NCBI GenBank assembly: GCA_040758475.1
Contig: JBFLVN010000078.1
Coordinates: 1 to 13,905 of the forward strand
Length of the DNA: 13,905 nt
Origin: JBFLVN01 sp040758475
GTDB taxonomy: Bacteria > JAGRBM01
Direction: 5' to 3'
This document shows positions 1 through 6,544 of the stretch, in pieces (position 1 is the stretch's first letter; each line of letters starts with the position of its first letter). The position numbers were made by a program, and so were the translations under genes. The notes below the pieces were generated by a model. The model saw only the letters and a list, made by a program, of their open reading frames with translations, searched no databases and was not told the origin of the DNA.

Positions 1-53
1 ATTCTCAAAATAAAAATGGGGGGGTGAGGGCTCGTGGTCCTGCGCGAGTAACC

Positions 54-58
54 AGGAG
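54..58 (+). promoter_or_regulatory. Shine-Dalgarno site deciding the start at 66
   Basis: AGGAG lies 7 nt before the ATG at 66. This makes 66 a better start than the in-frame GTG at 24, which has no such site and would add 14 low-complexity residues. Confidence 0.8.
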
Positions 59-65
59 TACCCCC

Positions 66-1088
66 ATGCCCCCCAAGATGCGCCTCGAACCGAAGGACGA
101 ATACACCCACGCGCCCGACGCGGCGGAGAACTACAACGAGAGCATGTACTTCAACTTCTACGATCCCAAGGAAAAACTCGGCGGCTTCTTCCGGATCGGG
201 AACCGCCCGAACGAGAAATACGCGGAAGTGACGGCGTGCCTCTACCTTCCCGACAAGACCGTGGGGTTCATGTTCGGCCGGCCAGAAATATCCTCGAACG
301 AAAAATTCGAAGCTGCGGGAATGCGCTTCGAGACGGTGGAGCCCTTTCGGAAATTACTCGTCGAATACAAAGGCGACGTGGTGACGCTCAAGAATCCCCT
401 CGAAATGGTCGAGCCCCGCCAGGCGTTCAAGGGAAATCCCTGGGCGTCGTGCGATGTGTCGCTCGAATACCGGGGCGTTTCCCCCATGTACGGCGGCGAG
501 CCCGTGGACGACGGAACGCCCCTCATTGAGACGAAAAAGGACGAGGGCTTTGCCAAGGCCCACTACGAACAACACGTAGGAGCCAAGGGCCGCGTGCGGG
601 TCGGGGAGAAATCCTGGAAAGTGGAAGGCTTTGGCCTTCGGGACCACTCCTGGGGCCCCCGCTACTGGCAGGCCCCATGGTGGTACCGGTGGCTTACGGC
701 CAATTTCGGTGAAAAGAACGGCTTCATGCTCAGCATCGTGACGGGCCGCGACGGGAAGAAGAAAATCGGCGGCATGTTTCTGGAGAACGATTCCTACGAC
801 ATGGTGAAGGACGTGAAGATCGAAACCGGCTGGGCGGGGGAAGACCATTACCACGAAACGATCCGCGCTTTCGCGAAAACCGAAAGCGGAAAAGAACACG
901 AAATCACGGGCAAGGTTCTCTCGCTCATCCCGCTTCGAAACCGCCGGAAGGACGAGAACGGAAAAGAACTTCTGACGCGCATCTCCGAAGGCATGACCGA
1001 GTGGAAGTGGAACGGGAAGACGGGCTATGGACTCTCCGAATACCTCGACCAGATCGTCGATGGGAAACCGGTCGGGCTTAAAGGCTGA
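66..1088 (+). CDS. AttH/CrtC-like lipocalin-fold protein (DUF7064/7065-like)
   Basis: This 340-residue protein has no signal peptide or membrane segment and is probably cytoplasmic. Its clearest mark is the motif GLRDHSWGPRYW, with DHSWG at residues 193-197. It is followed by an aromatic stretch (WWYRW) and then beta-rich sequence. A DHxWG-type motif between two beta-barrel halves is seen in the hydroxyneurosporene synthase (CrtC)/AttH-like group and in related DUF7064/7065 proteins, which often sit near lipid, terpenoid or steroid genes. The substrate cannot be read from the sequence. The next gene starts 3 bp after the stop, so the two are almost certainly co-translated. The family call rests on the motif and general layout, not on an alignment. 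A carotenoid hydratase is possible but unsupported, because no carotenoid genes are nearby. Confidence 0.72.
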   Translation: MPPKMRLEPKDEYTHAPDAAENYNESMYFNFYDPKEKLGGFFRIGNRPNEKYAEVTACLYLPDKTVGFMFGRPEISSNEKFEAAGMRFETVEPFRKLLVEYKGDVVTLKNPLEMVEPRQAFKGNPWASCDVSLEYRGVSPMYGGEPVDDGTPLIETKKDEGFAKAHYEQHVGAKGRVRVGEKSWKVEGFGLRDHSWGPRYWQAPWWYRWLTANFGEKNGFMLSIVTGRDGKKKIGGMFLENDSYDMVKDVKIETGWAGEDHYHETIRAFAKTESGKEHEITGKVLSLIPLRNRRKDENGKELLTRISEGMTEWKWNGKTGYGLSEYLDQIVDGKPVGLKG

Positions 1089-1091
1089 TCC

Positions 1092-1517
1092 ATGGACCCG
1101 CGTTCCAAGATTCTGGGAGAACTTTTCGGCAACCTCTCCAATCACCAGCGCCGGGACGAAATCTTAAAAGAACTCTACGCGCCGAATATCGTCTTCGAAG
1201 ACCCGCTCCAGCACGTCGAGGGGATCGATGCCTTTCGGGAAGCCCTCTTCCGCATGGAGCGGAAAGTGAAGTCCGTGACCGTGCGGCTTACGTCCGACGT
1301 GGCCACGGGAAGCACCCTCGCCGTCCAGTGGGAGATGGACTACGGCCTCGGCTTCATCCCCGGCAAGGGGAAGATGCTCGGCGTGAGCTGGATGACGTTC
1401 GATGACTCGGGCAAGTGCGTCCACCAGCGGGATTACTGGGACCTGGCCGGCCTTCTCGAACAGTTCGTTCCCGTTTTGAAGCCCTTCCTCGCCATGATCC
1501 GCAAGCTCGGTGCCTAG
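1092..1517 (+). CDS. NTF2-like (SnoaL-type) family protein
   Basis: This 141-residue protein has the pattern of the small alpha+beta NTF2/SnoaL cone fold. An N-terminal helix is followed by a segment with FEDPLQHVEGIDAFREA (residues 35-51), then beta strands and a final strand with QRDYWDLAGLLEQ (about 112-124). The FxDP...V.G.....EA pattern is characteristic of the superfamily, whose members include polyketide cyclases, steroid isomerases and many proteins of unknown role. I see no residue set that fixes a reaction. The ATG lies 3 bp beyond the upstream stop, and AAGG at the end of that gene can act as its ribosome site, so translational coupling to the AttH-like gene is likely. The two may act on a shared small hydrophobic ligand, which is inference. 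Confidence 0.75.
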   Translation: MDPRSKILGELFGNLSNHQRRDEILKELYAPNIVFEDPLQHVEGIDAFREALFRMERKVKSVTVRLTSDVATGSTLAVQWEMDYGLGFIPGKGKMLGVSWMTFDDSGKCVHQRDYWDLAGLLEQFVPVLKPFLAMIRKLGA

Positions 1518-1588
1518 GAATTCTTTTTCCCCTTTTCCGGTATATCAGAGGAGCATCCCCCGGATAATCGCCGAACTCGGCAGGTCGA

Positions 1589-1650
1589 GCCGGGCAGGCC
1601 TTGGCGGACGCTGCGAGTCTGCTCGCCCGCGTCCGAAAAGGCCGCCCGGC
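1589..1650. other. Long nested hairpin in the spacer before the ahpD-like gene
   Basis: Four perfectly complementary segment pairs nest within 62 nt: 1589-1595 with 1644-1650 (7 bp, GCCGGGC/GCCCGGC), 1597-1602 with 1638-1643 (6 bp), 1605-1611 with 1629-1635 (7 bp, CGGACGC/GCGTCCG) and 1614-1617 with 1622-1625 (4 bp, loop TCTG). The interruptions are a bulged A at 1596, a GG/AA internal loop, and a TG/CCC internal loop. CTCGGC at 1576-1581 can instead pair with 1589-1594, which would break the outermost stem. No T-run follows, so it is not a standard intrinsic terminator. It could be a cis-acting RNA, a small RNA, a palindromic repeat or a protein-binding site. No known RNA family was recognised. 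Confidence 0.6.
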
Positions 1651-1659
1651 AAAGGCCCA

Positions 1660-1668
1660 TGCTAGGGT
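1660..1668 (+). promoter_or_regulatory. Possible extended -10 (TGCTAGGGT) for ahpD-like/arsS
   Basis: TGC followed by TAGGGT ends 24 nt before the ATG at 1693 and resembles an extended -10. No good -35 is visible, because that position falls inside the hairpin at 1589-1650. If this is the real promoter, the hairpin lies upstream of the transcript and would act as DNA. Confidence 0.3.
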
Positions 1669-1692
1669 TACGCCCAAGCAAAGGGGAAGAAA

Positions 1693-2028
1693 ATGTCCGA
1701 GCACTATTACAACTCCCACGATCTTTCGAAATTCAGCGAGATCGGGAAGAACCAGCCCGAGCTCGCCAAGAAGTTCTTCGACTGGTACGGCGCCGTCTTC
1801 GCCGACGGGGCTTTGAGCGCGCGGGAGAAATCCCTGATCGCCCTCGCCGTTGCCCACGCGGTCCAGTGCCCCTACTGCATCGATGCCTATTCCAAGGATG
1901 CCCTCGAAAAGGGCTCTGACCTGGACCAGATGACCGAGGCCGTCCACGTGGCGGCCGCCATCCGGGGCGGTGCCTCCCTCGTTCACGGCGTCCAGATGCG
2001 AAACCACGCCCAGAAGATTGGAATGTGA
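1693..2028 (+). CDS. AhpD-like peroxidase-like protein of the arsenosugar locus (CMD family)
   Basis: This 111-residue protein belongs to the carboxymuconolactone decarboxylase/AhpD fold. The central segment EKSLIALAVAHAVQCPYC carries the redox-type CxxC at C59 and C62, preceded by Glu45 and His55. The histidine usually found a few residues after the second Cys in AhpD is replaced by a Tyr (IDAY). CPYCIDAY is the form typical of the small peroxidase-like proteins found with the radical SAM protein ArsS; some relatives carry selenocysteine in the CxxC. The ArsS gene follows 124 bp downstream on the same strand, which supports this assignment. The start has a purine-rich site (AAGGGGA, 1681-1687) about 5 nt upstream. 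Its biochemical role beside ArsS is not established; a thiol-disulfide or peroxide-linked role is inferred from the motif. Confidence 0.85.
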   Translation: MSEHYYNSHDLSKFSEIGKNQPELAKKFFDWYGAVFADGALSAREKSLIALAVAHAVQCPYCIDAYSKDALEKGSDLDQMTEAVHVAAAIRGGASLVHGVQMRNHAQKIGM

Positions 2029-2030
2029 TG

Positions 2031-2144
2031 GAGAATTTGGAACCACAGATGCACACAGATTCACACAGATCGAATCCGGATCAGAGGAAATTATTTCCAA
2101 ACCCTATCCGTGTGCATCTGTGTGAATCCGTGGTTTCAATTCTC
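2031..2144. repeat. Imperfect inverted repeat built from 10-nt CACAGAT units
   Basis: The left arm (2031-2070) and the reverse complement of the right arm (2106-2144) share GAGAATT, then AACCAC(A/G)GAT(G/T)CACACAGAT, then (T/G)CACAC(A/G)GAT. There are four substitutions in the 30-nt core, a small difference near the base of the stem, and a 35-nt loop (2071-2105). Within the left arm CACAGAT recurs at 2044, 2054 and 2064, exactly 10 nt apart. The element nearly fills the spacer between the ahpD-like stop and the arsS start. It resembles the dispersed CACAGAT-type palindromic repeats I recall from many environmental bacterial genomes. In RNA it would form a long stem between the two cistrons. 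Confidence 0.85.
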
Positions 2145-2152
2145 TAGAAGTC

Positions 2153-3202
2153 ATGGCCAAGACCGCCCCATCGCTCCTCTTCCGCGAATCCCCCCTCGCG
2201 TCCACGAAGACGCAGCGGGAGCGGCTCGCGGGGCTTTCCCTTGGGAAAGAATTTTCAGATTCCTGTGCCTCAGCGGGGCTCTGGCCACTAAAGCCCACGG
2301 AGATCCAAATCTTCCAGATCAACGTGGGAAAGCTCTGCAACCAGACTTGCCGCCACTGCCACGTGGACGCGGGGCCCGACCGGCGGGAGATCATGTCCCG
2401 CGAAACAATGGAGCTGTGCTTGAAAGCTCTTGCCGGGACGGACATCCCCACGGTGGACATCACGGGCGGGGCGCCGGAATTAAATCCGCACTTCCGCTGG
2501 CTTGTTACCGAATGCAAAAAGCTAGGCCGCCACGTGATGGACCGGTGCAATCTGACGGTCCTGGAACTCGAATCGCAAAAGGGGCTGGCCGAGTTCCTGG
2601 CGGAAAATAACGTCGAGGTGGTCTCTTCCCTCCCCCACTACCGAAAGCCGAGCACGGATTCCCAGCGGGGGGATGGCGTCTTCGAGAAATCCATCGCGGC
2701 CCTAAAACGCCTCAACGCCCTGGGCTATGGCGAAGGAAATCCGGGAAAAAGACTCGTGCTGGTGACGAACCCCGTGGGGGCCTATCTCCCGGCGGGCCAG
2801 AAATCCCTCGAAATGGAGTGGAAGCGGGAACTCTTAAAGCACCACGGCATCCGGTTCGACGCCCTCTACTGCATTACGAACATGCCCATCAGCCGGTTTC
2901 TCGAATGGCTCCTCGAATCGGGAAATTTGGAAAGCTACATGGAGCGGCTCGCAAACGCCTTCAACCCGGCGGCCGCGGCAGGCGTCATGTGCCGCAACAC
3001 CATTTCGATCGGATGGGACGGGACGCTCTACGACTGCGATTTCAATCAGATGCTGGATATGCCGGTGGAGAGAACCACCCCCCAGCACGTCCGCGACTTC
3101 GATCTTGCGCGTTTAGCAAACCGCGCCATCGAGACAGGCCGCCACTGCTACGGCTGCACCGCCGGGGCGGGCTCCTCCTGCGGCGGAACGATCGCGGAAT
3201 AG
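2153..3202 (+). CDS. arsS: Arsenosugar biosynthesis radical SAM protein ArsS
   Basis: This 349-residue enzyme has the radical SAM cluster motif CNQTCRHC (C62, C66, C69) directly after QINVGKL, followed by HVDAGP, the signature of this family. The SAM-binding GGAPELNP (about 105-112) follows. The C-terminal half is Cys-rich (C280, C295, C332, C335, C343) and ends in HCYGCTAGAGSSCGG, which probably binds a further Fe-S cluster. Family members were once described as Cys-rich proteins with occasional selenocysteine; here all such positions are ordinary TGC/TGT codons. In cyanobacteria ArsS works with the methyltransferase ArsM to attach the adenosyl-derived 5'-deoxyribose group to methylated arsenic on the way to arsenosugars. 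No ArsM is in this window. The ATG at 2153 has only a weak ribosome site (AGAAG, 2146-2150), just after the inverted repeat, so expression may depend on the upstream cistron. Confidence 0.93.
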   Translation: MAKTAPSLLFRESPLASTKTQRERLAGLSLGKEFSDSCASAGLWPLKPTEIQIFQINVGKLCNQTCRHCHVDAGPDRREIMSRETMELCLKALAGTDIPTVDITGGAPELNPHFRWLVTECKKLGRHVMDRCNLTVLELESQKGLAEFLAENNVEVVSSLPHYRKPSTDSQRGDGVFEKSIAALKRLNALGYGEGNPGKRLVLVTNPVGAYLPAGQKSLEMEWKRELLKHHGIRFDALYCITNMPISRFLEWLLESGNLESYMERLANAFNPAAAAGVMCRNTISIGWDGTLYDCDFNQMLDMPVERTTPQHVRDFDLARLANRAIETGRHCYGCTAGAGSSCGGTIAE

Positions 3203-3205
3203 CTA
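3200..3205. other. Abutting convergent stop codons, TAGCTA
   Basis: The TAG of arsS (3200-3202) is followed immediately by the reverse-complement TAG of the aldehyde dehydrogenase (3203-3205), giving a 6-bp palindrome with no spacer. Any terminator must lie inside one of the two genes. Confidence 0.95.
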
Positions 3206-4582
3206 GATCAGCTTCTTGACGAGCCCGAACTTCCCTTCCGTATAAGGCGGGTAGATGAAGCCCGGGTCGATCCAGTTGGGCTTGCTCATCACGGACTTCT
3301 TGTGGGTGAAGACGTCGAAACTCGCCTTGCCGTGGTAGGCCCCCATGCCGCTCGCCCCTACACCGCCGAAGGGAAGATTGGGATTGGCCACGTGCAGGAT
3401 CGTGTGGTTCACGCACACGCCGCCGGAGCTCGTCCGGGTGACGACTTTCTCCTGGGTCTGGGAGCTGCGCGTAAAGAGATAGAGGGCTAAGGGTTTGGGC
3501 CGGGAATTCACGAACTCGATGGCTTCGTCCGTTTCCTTCACCTTGAGGACCGGGAGGACGGGCCCGAAGATCTCCTCCGCCATCACGGGGGCGTCGGCTT
3601 TCACGTTCCGAAGCACCGTGGGGGCGATGTAGCGGTCGGCTTCGTCGGCCTCGCCGCCCAGGGCCACTTCCCCGCTTCCATCGATGAGGCGCCTAACGCG
3701 CTGGTGGTGGCGCTGGTTTACGATCCGGGCGAAGTCGGGGCTCTTTTTCGGATTGTCGCCATAAAATTCCCGGATGGCCCCCTTGAGGCCGTCCACGAAT
3801 TCGGCTTCCACGCTGTCCTTTACGAGCACGTAGTCGGGGGCCGTGCAGGTCTGTCCCGCGTTGTAGAACTTGCCCCAAGCGATGCGCCGGGCGGCGAGCG
3901 TCACGTCGGCATCGGAGTCCACGATGCAGGGGCTCTTGCCGCCCAGTTCCAGGACGACGGGAGTGAGGTTCTTGGTCGCCGCCGCCATGATGACTTTCGC
4001 CACGTTCCCATTGCCCGTGTAGAAAATCAGATCCCATTTCTGGTCGAGAAGCTCGGTCGTCTCCTGGATAGCCCCTTCCACGATGCGGATGCATTCCTGG
4101 TCCAAATAGAGCGGAACGAGCTTGGCGAGGAGCGCCGAAGTATGGGCCGCGACTTCCGAAGGCTTGACGACCGCGCAGTTCCCGGCGGCGATGGCGCCGA
4201 TGAGCGGAGCAAGCGTGAGCTGCACGGGATAGTTCCACGCGCCGATGACGAGCGTCACGCCGAGGGGGTCTTTCCTGACTTCGCTCTTCCCGGGCTGGGC
4301 CACGAGGGGCGTCGAAACTTTTTCAGGCCGCGCCCACTTGCGAAGGTTCTTGCGCGAGAGGACGGCTTCCTGGATGACGAAAGCGAGTTCGGCGGTGAAG
4401 GATTCGAACTGGGGCTTGCCCAAGTCTTTCGTCAGGGCCTGGGTGAATTCCCCTTCCCGCTCCTTGAGCATCTTGATGAGGGCCGAGAGCTGCCCTTCGC
4501 GCCACCCCAAAGGCCGGGTACGTCCCGACTGAAAGGATTTGCGGAGACTTTCGACGACCGAGGGAATGCCGTTCGAGGCCAT
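3203..4582 (-). CDS. Class 3-type (fatty) aldehyde dehydrogenase
   Basis: This 459-residue NAD(P)-dependent aldehyde dehydrogenase has all the family's active-site elements: the oxyanion Asn in GAWNYP (N117), the cofactor-binding Lys in VVKPSE (K140), the general-base Glu in LELGGKSP (E212) and the catalytic Cys in AGQTCTAPDY (C246). EEIFGPVLPV follows further on. The short length and the GAWNYP/CTAPDY forms fit the ALDH3 class, which oxidises medium- and long-chain aliphatic or aromatic aldehydes. The end, after the catalytic domain, has no obvious membrane helix. The ATG at 4582 is chosen over the upstream in-frame ATG at 4681 because AGGAG lies 8 nt before it. It is the last gene of the run dienelactone hydrolase, aldo/keto reductase, this gene. 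A 92-bp spacer with its own putative -10 precedes it. The substrate is inferred from class only. Confidence 0.93.
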   Translation of the reverse strand: MASNGIPSVVESLRKSFQSGRTRPLGWREGQLSALIKMLKEREGEFTQALTKDLGKPQFESFTAELAFVIQEAVLSRKNLRKWARPEKVSTPLVAQPGKSEVRKDPLGVTLVIGAWNYPVQLTLAPLIGAIAAGNCAVVKPSEVAAHTSALLAKLVPLYLDQECIRIVEGAIQETTELLDQKWDLIFYTGNGNVAKVIMAAATKNLTPVVLELGGKSPCIVDSDADVTLAARRIAWGKFYNAGQTCTAPDYVLVKDSVEAEFVDGLKGAIREFYGDNPKKSPDFARIVNQRHHQRVRRLIDGSGEVALGGEADEADRYIAPTVLRNVKADAPVMAEEIFGPVLPVLKVKETDEAIEFVNSRPKPLALYLFTRSSQTQEKVVTRTSSGGVCVNHTILHVANPNLPFGGVGASGMGAYHGKASFDVFTHKKSVMSKPNWIDPGFIYPPYTEGKFGLVKKLI

Positions 4583-4590
4583 GGCTTTTT

Positions 4591-4595
4591 CTCCT
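4591..4595 (-). promoter_or_regulatory. Shine-Dalgarno site deciding the start at 4582
   Basis: On the - strand AGGAG lies 8 nt before the ATG at 4582. The longer reading from 4681 would overlap the end of the aldo/keto reductase gene and add 33 residues unlike the family. Confidence 0.75.
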
Positions 4596-4626
4596 GTAGG
4601 AACGCCCGGTGAAGCGTTGGGCGTGA

Positions 4627-4638
4627 GGCCGGAGTCTA
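4627..4638 (-). promoter_or_regulatory. Putative -10 region (TAGACTCCGGCC) before the aldehyde dehydrogenase
   Basis: TAGACT (4638 down to 4633) followed by CCGGCC is identical over 12 nt to a site before the GMC small-subunit gene and near-identical to one before the dienelactone hydrolase gene. A weak -35-like TTTCCC lies 17 nt upstream. It would allow the ALDH gene to be transcribed separately from the genes ahead of it. Confidence 0.4.
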
Positions 4639-4674
4639 GCGGTAGAACGTCGTTTGGGAAAGCGGGACGCCTAT

Positions 4675-5700
4675 TCACCATGCCTTCTGGATGCGGTGCA
4701 TGAAATCGTAGGGGTATTCGAGGGGCAAAGCGCTTACTTTATCAAGCCGTGCCGTCTGGTCGGCGGAGAGCTTTATCTCCGCCGCTTTGAGATTATCGTT
4801 CACCTGCTCGACAGTTCGAGCACCGAAAATGACCGACGAAACGGCTGGGCGGGTAAGAAGCCATGCGAGGGAGACCTGAGCCGCCGTCGCCCCTACTTCC
4901 TTCGCCACCGCGCGTACTTCATCGAGAATCTTCCAGTTCCGCTCCGTGGCGTACTGCTCGAAGCGCTCTTTCCAGAGTTCGAGGCGCGTCCCCGGGGGCG
5001 GCTTGGCGTCCCGCTGGTACTTGCCGGAGAGGAACCCGCCCGCGAGCGGCGCCCAGGGGAGAATCCCCAAACCGAACCTGGAGCACAGGGGCACGTGCTC
5101 CCGGTCGAGTTGCCGCATCACCAGGCTGTACTGAGCCTGGAGGGAGACGAAGTGGTTGAGCCCCAGCTTGTCGCTCGTCCAAAGGTTTTCCATCAAACGG
5201 TAGGCCGCGTAATTGCTGCATCCGATGTAGAGGACTTTCCCTTGCCTTACGAGATCGTCGAGGGCTCGGAGGGTTTCCTCCGCGGGAGTTTCGATGTCCT
5301 GCATGTGAACCTGGTAGAGATCGATCCAATCCGTCTGGAGGCGCTTTAGACTCGCCTCGACGGCTGTCTTGATCCGGAGGCGCGAGGCCCCTGCCCCATT
5401 GGGGCCTCGGTTCATCGTAAAGCGGAATTTCGTAGCCAGGACGACTTCGTTCCTCCGCCCCGTGCTCTTGAACCAGTTCCCGATGACCCGTTCCGAAAGG
5501 CCGTCCTGCCCGTAGACATCGGCCGTGTCCCAGAAGTTGACGCCCCCTTCGAGGGCGCGGCTCATGATGGCGTGGGAGGTCTTCTCGTCCGCGCTCACCT
5601 TGTGCATGAAGGATTTTTCGTCGGCTTCACCGAAGGTCATGGCCCCCAGGCAGAGGGGCGAGACTTTGAGGCCGGTGGTTCCAAGGCGCCGGTATTCCAT
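4675..5700 (-). CDS. Aldo/keto reductase (Tas/YajO-like)
   Basis: This 341-residue NADPH-dependent TIM-barrel oxidoreductase starts with the typical MEYRRLGTTGLKVSPLCLG. The catalytic tetrad is complete: D58 and Y63 in WDTADVYG, K91 in LATKF, and H132 in YQVHMQD. Cofactor-binding segments include IGCSNYAA and the C-terminal SSVIFGARTVEQVNDN. Length and layout match the large soluble bacterial group that includes Tas and YajO, whose natural substrates are mostly unknown carbonyls. The ATG is preceded by AGGAG (5714-5710), which overlaps the TAG stop of the dienelactone hydrolase gene 12 bp upstream, so the two are tightly coupled. Its placement before an aldehyde dehydrogenase suggests joint handling of reactive carbonyls, which is inference. 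Confidence 0.93.
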   Translation of the reverse strand: MEYRRLGTTGLKVSPLCLGAMTFGEADEKSFMHKVSADEKTSHAIMSRALEGGVNFWDTADVYGQDGLSERVIGNWFKSTGRRNEVVLATKFRFTMNRGPNGAGASRLRIKTAVEASLKRLQTDWIDLYQVHMQDIETPAEETLRALDDLVRQGKVLYIGCSNYAAYRLMENLWTSDKLGLNHFVSLQAQYSLVMRQLDREHVPLCSRFGLGILPWAPLAGGFLSGKYQRDAKPPPGTRLELWKERFEQYATERNWKILDEVRAVAKEVGATAAQVSLAWLLTRPAVSSVIFGARTVEQVNDNLKAAEIKLSADQTARLDKVSALPLEYPYDFMHRIQKAW

Positions 5701-5712
5701 GAGGGGGAACTC

Positions 5713-6378
5713 CTATCCGATGTATTTCTTGAGGAACGCGAGGGTCCGCTCCCAGGCCTTTTCGGCCGAAGGCTTGTCGTAGACGGGGCGGGTGTCGTTG
5801 AAGAAGGCGTGCTGGACGTCGTAACGGTGGACTTCGAACGTGACGCCCGATTTCTGGAGGGCTTTTTCGTACGTATCCACGAGCTGGGGCGTGCACCAGC
5901 CGTCCGTATTGGCGAAGTGGGCTTGCACGGGGGCGTGGGTCTTGGCCGCGTCGGCCACACTGGCGGGCGGAATGCCGTAGAAAGGAACCGCCGCGTCGCA
6001 CTCTTCCACACGAACGCTCGCCGCCACCGTGATGGCCCCGCCCATGCAGAACCCCAAAACCGCGCCCTTGCCGCCTTTTTGTTTCAAATACCGAAGGGCT
6101 CCCCGCACGTCCTGATCGGCTGCTTCGGCGAAGTTGGTAAGGCTCATGAGCTTGGCGGCCTCGCCCTGTTCCTTGGCGACCTTGCCCCGGTAGAGGTCCG
6201 GCGCGAGGGCCCGGTACCCCGCCTTGGCCAGGCGGTCGCAGATGCTCTTTACGTGATCGTTGAGGCCCCACCACTCCTGGATGACCACGACCCCCGGCGC
6301 CTTCTCCCCCTTGGCGGGCAAGGCCAGGTACCCGGCGCATTTCTTCCCGTCGGGCCGGTCGAACTCGATCATGCTCAT
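5713..6378 (-). CDS. Dienelactone hydrolase family protein
   Basis: This 221-residue alpha/beta hydrolase has the dienelactone hydrolase signature: E35 in VVIQEWWGLN, the nucleophile C111 in GFCMGG, D159 in ANTDGWC and H190 in DVQHAFFND. These form the Cys-Asp-His triad of carboxymethylenebutenolidases, which open dienelactone in chlorocatechol breakdown. Many genomic relatives act on other lactones or esters, and no catechol pathway genes are present here, so the substrate is open. There is no signal peptide, so it is cytoplasmic. It is the first gene of a three-gene - strand unit. AAGGGAG (6391-6385) lies 6 nt before the ATG, supporting this start over the ATG two codons later. Confidence 0.93.
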   Translation of the reverse strand: MSMIEFDRPDGKKCAGYLALPAKGEKAPGVVVIQEWWGLNDHVKSICDRLAKAGYRALAPDLYRGKVAKEQGEAAKLMSLTNFAEAADQDVRGALRYLKQKGGKGAVLGFCMGGAITVAASVRVEECDAAVPFYGIPPASVADAAKTHAPVQAHFANTDGWCTPQLVDTYEKALQKSGVTFEVHRYDVQHAFFNDTRPVYDKPSAEKAWERTLAFLKKYIG

Positions 6379-6414
6379 GGGATTCTCCCTTCAGGATGCC
6401 TTGAAACCGGACGG

Positions 6415-6444
6415 AGCCTAAACGAGCCCCCGCCCACGGGGCAA
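6415..6444 (-). promoter_or_regulatory. Putative promoter of the dienelactone hydrolase unit
   Basis: On the - strand TTGCCC (6444-6439) and TAGGCT (6420-6415) are separated by 18 nt. The -10 is part of a longer match (TAGGCTCCGTCC) to the motif found before two other - strand units. The predicted leader would be about 30 nt. Confidence 0.45.
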
Positions 6445-6531
6445 CCCGCACGCCCCCGTACTGGAAGAACCGCCACCGGGCGGATACTCTTCCCTCTTTC
6501 GTGACAGACGTTCTTCCCGTAACGCGGGGTT

Positions 6532-6536
6532 GGGAG
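6532..6536 (+). promoter_or_regulatory. Shine-Dalgarno site deciding the start at 6545
   Basis: GGGAG lies 8 nt before the ATG at 6545, favouring it over the in-frame TTG at 6530. Confidence 0.7.
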
Positions 6537-6544
6537 TTGGCGGG

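Larger units (their letters stand above)
6379..6544. promoter_or_regulatory. Divergent promoter spacer
   Basis: This 166-bp spacer separates two divergently transcribed genes and must hold both promoters. It contains small GC-rich hairpins: CCCCG/CGGGG (6428-6432 with 6437-6441), CCGCC/GGCGG (6470-6474 with 6479-6483) and CCCG/CGGG (6516-6519 with 6525-6528). No open reading frame with coding character is seen. A + strand GATACT at 6483-6488 is a weak -10 candidate for the gene at 6545. Confidence 0.5.

Noticed and set aside
1589..1650. Hairpin as an intrinsic terminator of the upstream gene pair
   Set aside because: The stem is long and GC-rich, but no T-run follows on either strand; the sequence after it is AAAGGCCC.
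2044..2070. Possible CRISPR repeats
   Set aside because: The 7-nt units recur every 10 nt with no unique spacers of useful length, and the whole array is mirrored by an inverted copy. It is a palindromic repeat, not a CRISPR array.
1354..2100. Long - strand open frame across the spacer and the ahpD-like gene
   Set aside because: It is antiparallel to two well-supported genes, and its start lies in the CACAGAT repeat, whose translation gives the familiar spurious ICVNLCASVV-type peptide.
3140..3202. Selenocysteine in ArsS or in the AhpD-like protein
   Set aside because: All expected Cys/Sec positions are ordinary Cys codons, and neither frame has an internal TGA at them.
3704..4612. 302-codon + strand open frame opposite the aldehyde dehydrogenase
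   Set aside because: It is the complement of a gene with an intact catalytic motif set and shows no recognisable domain. Long antisense frames are common in high-G+C DNA.
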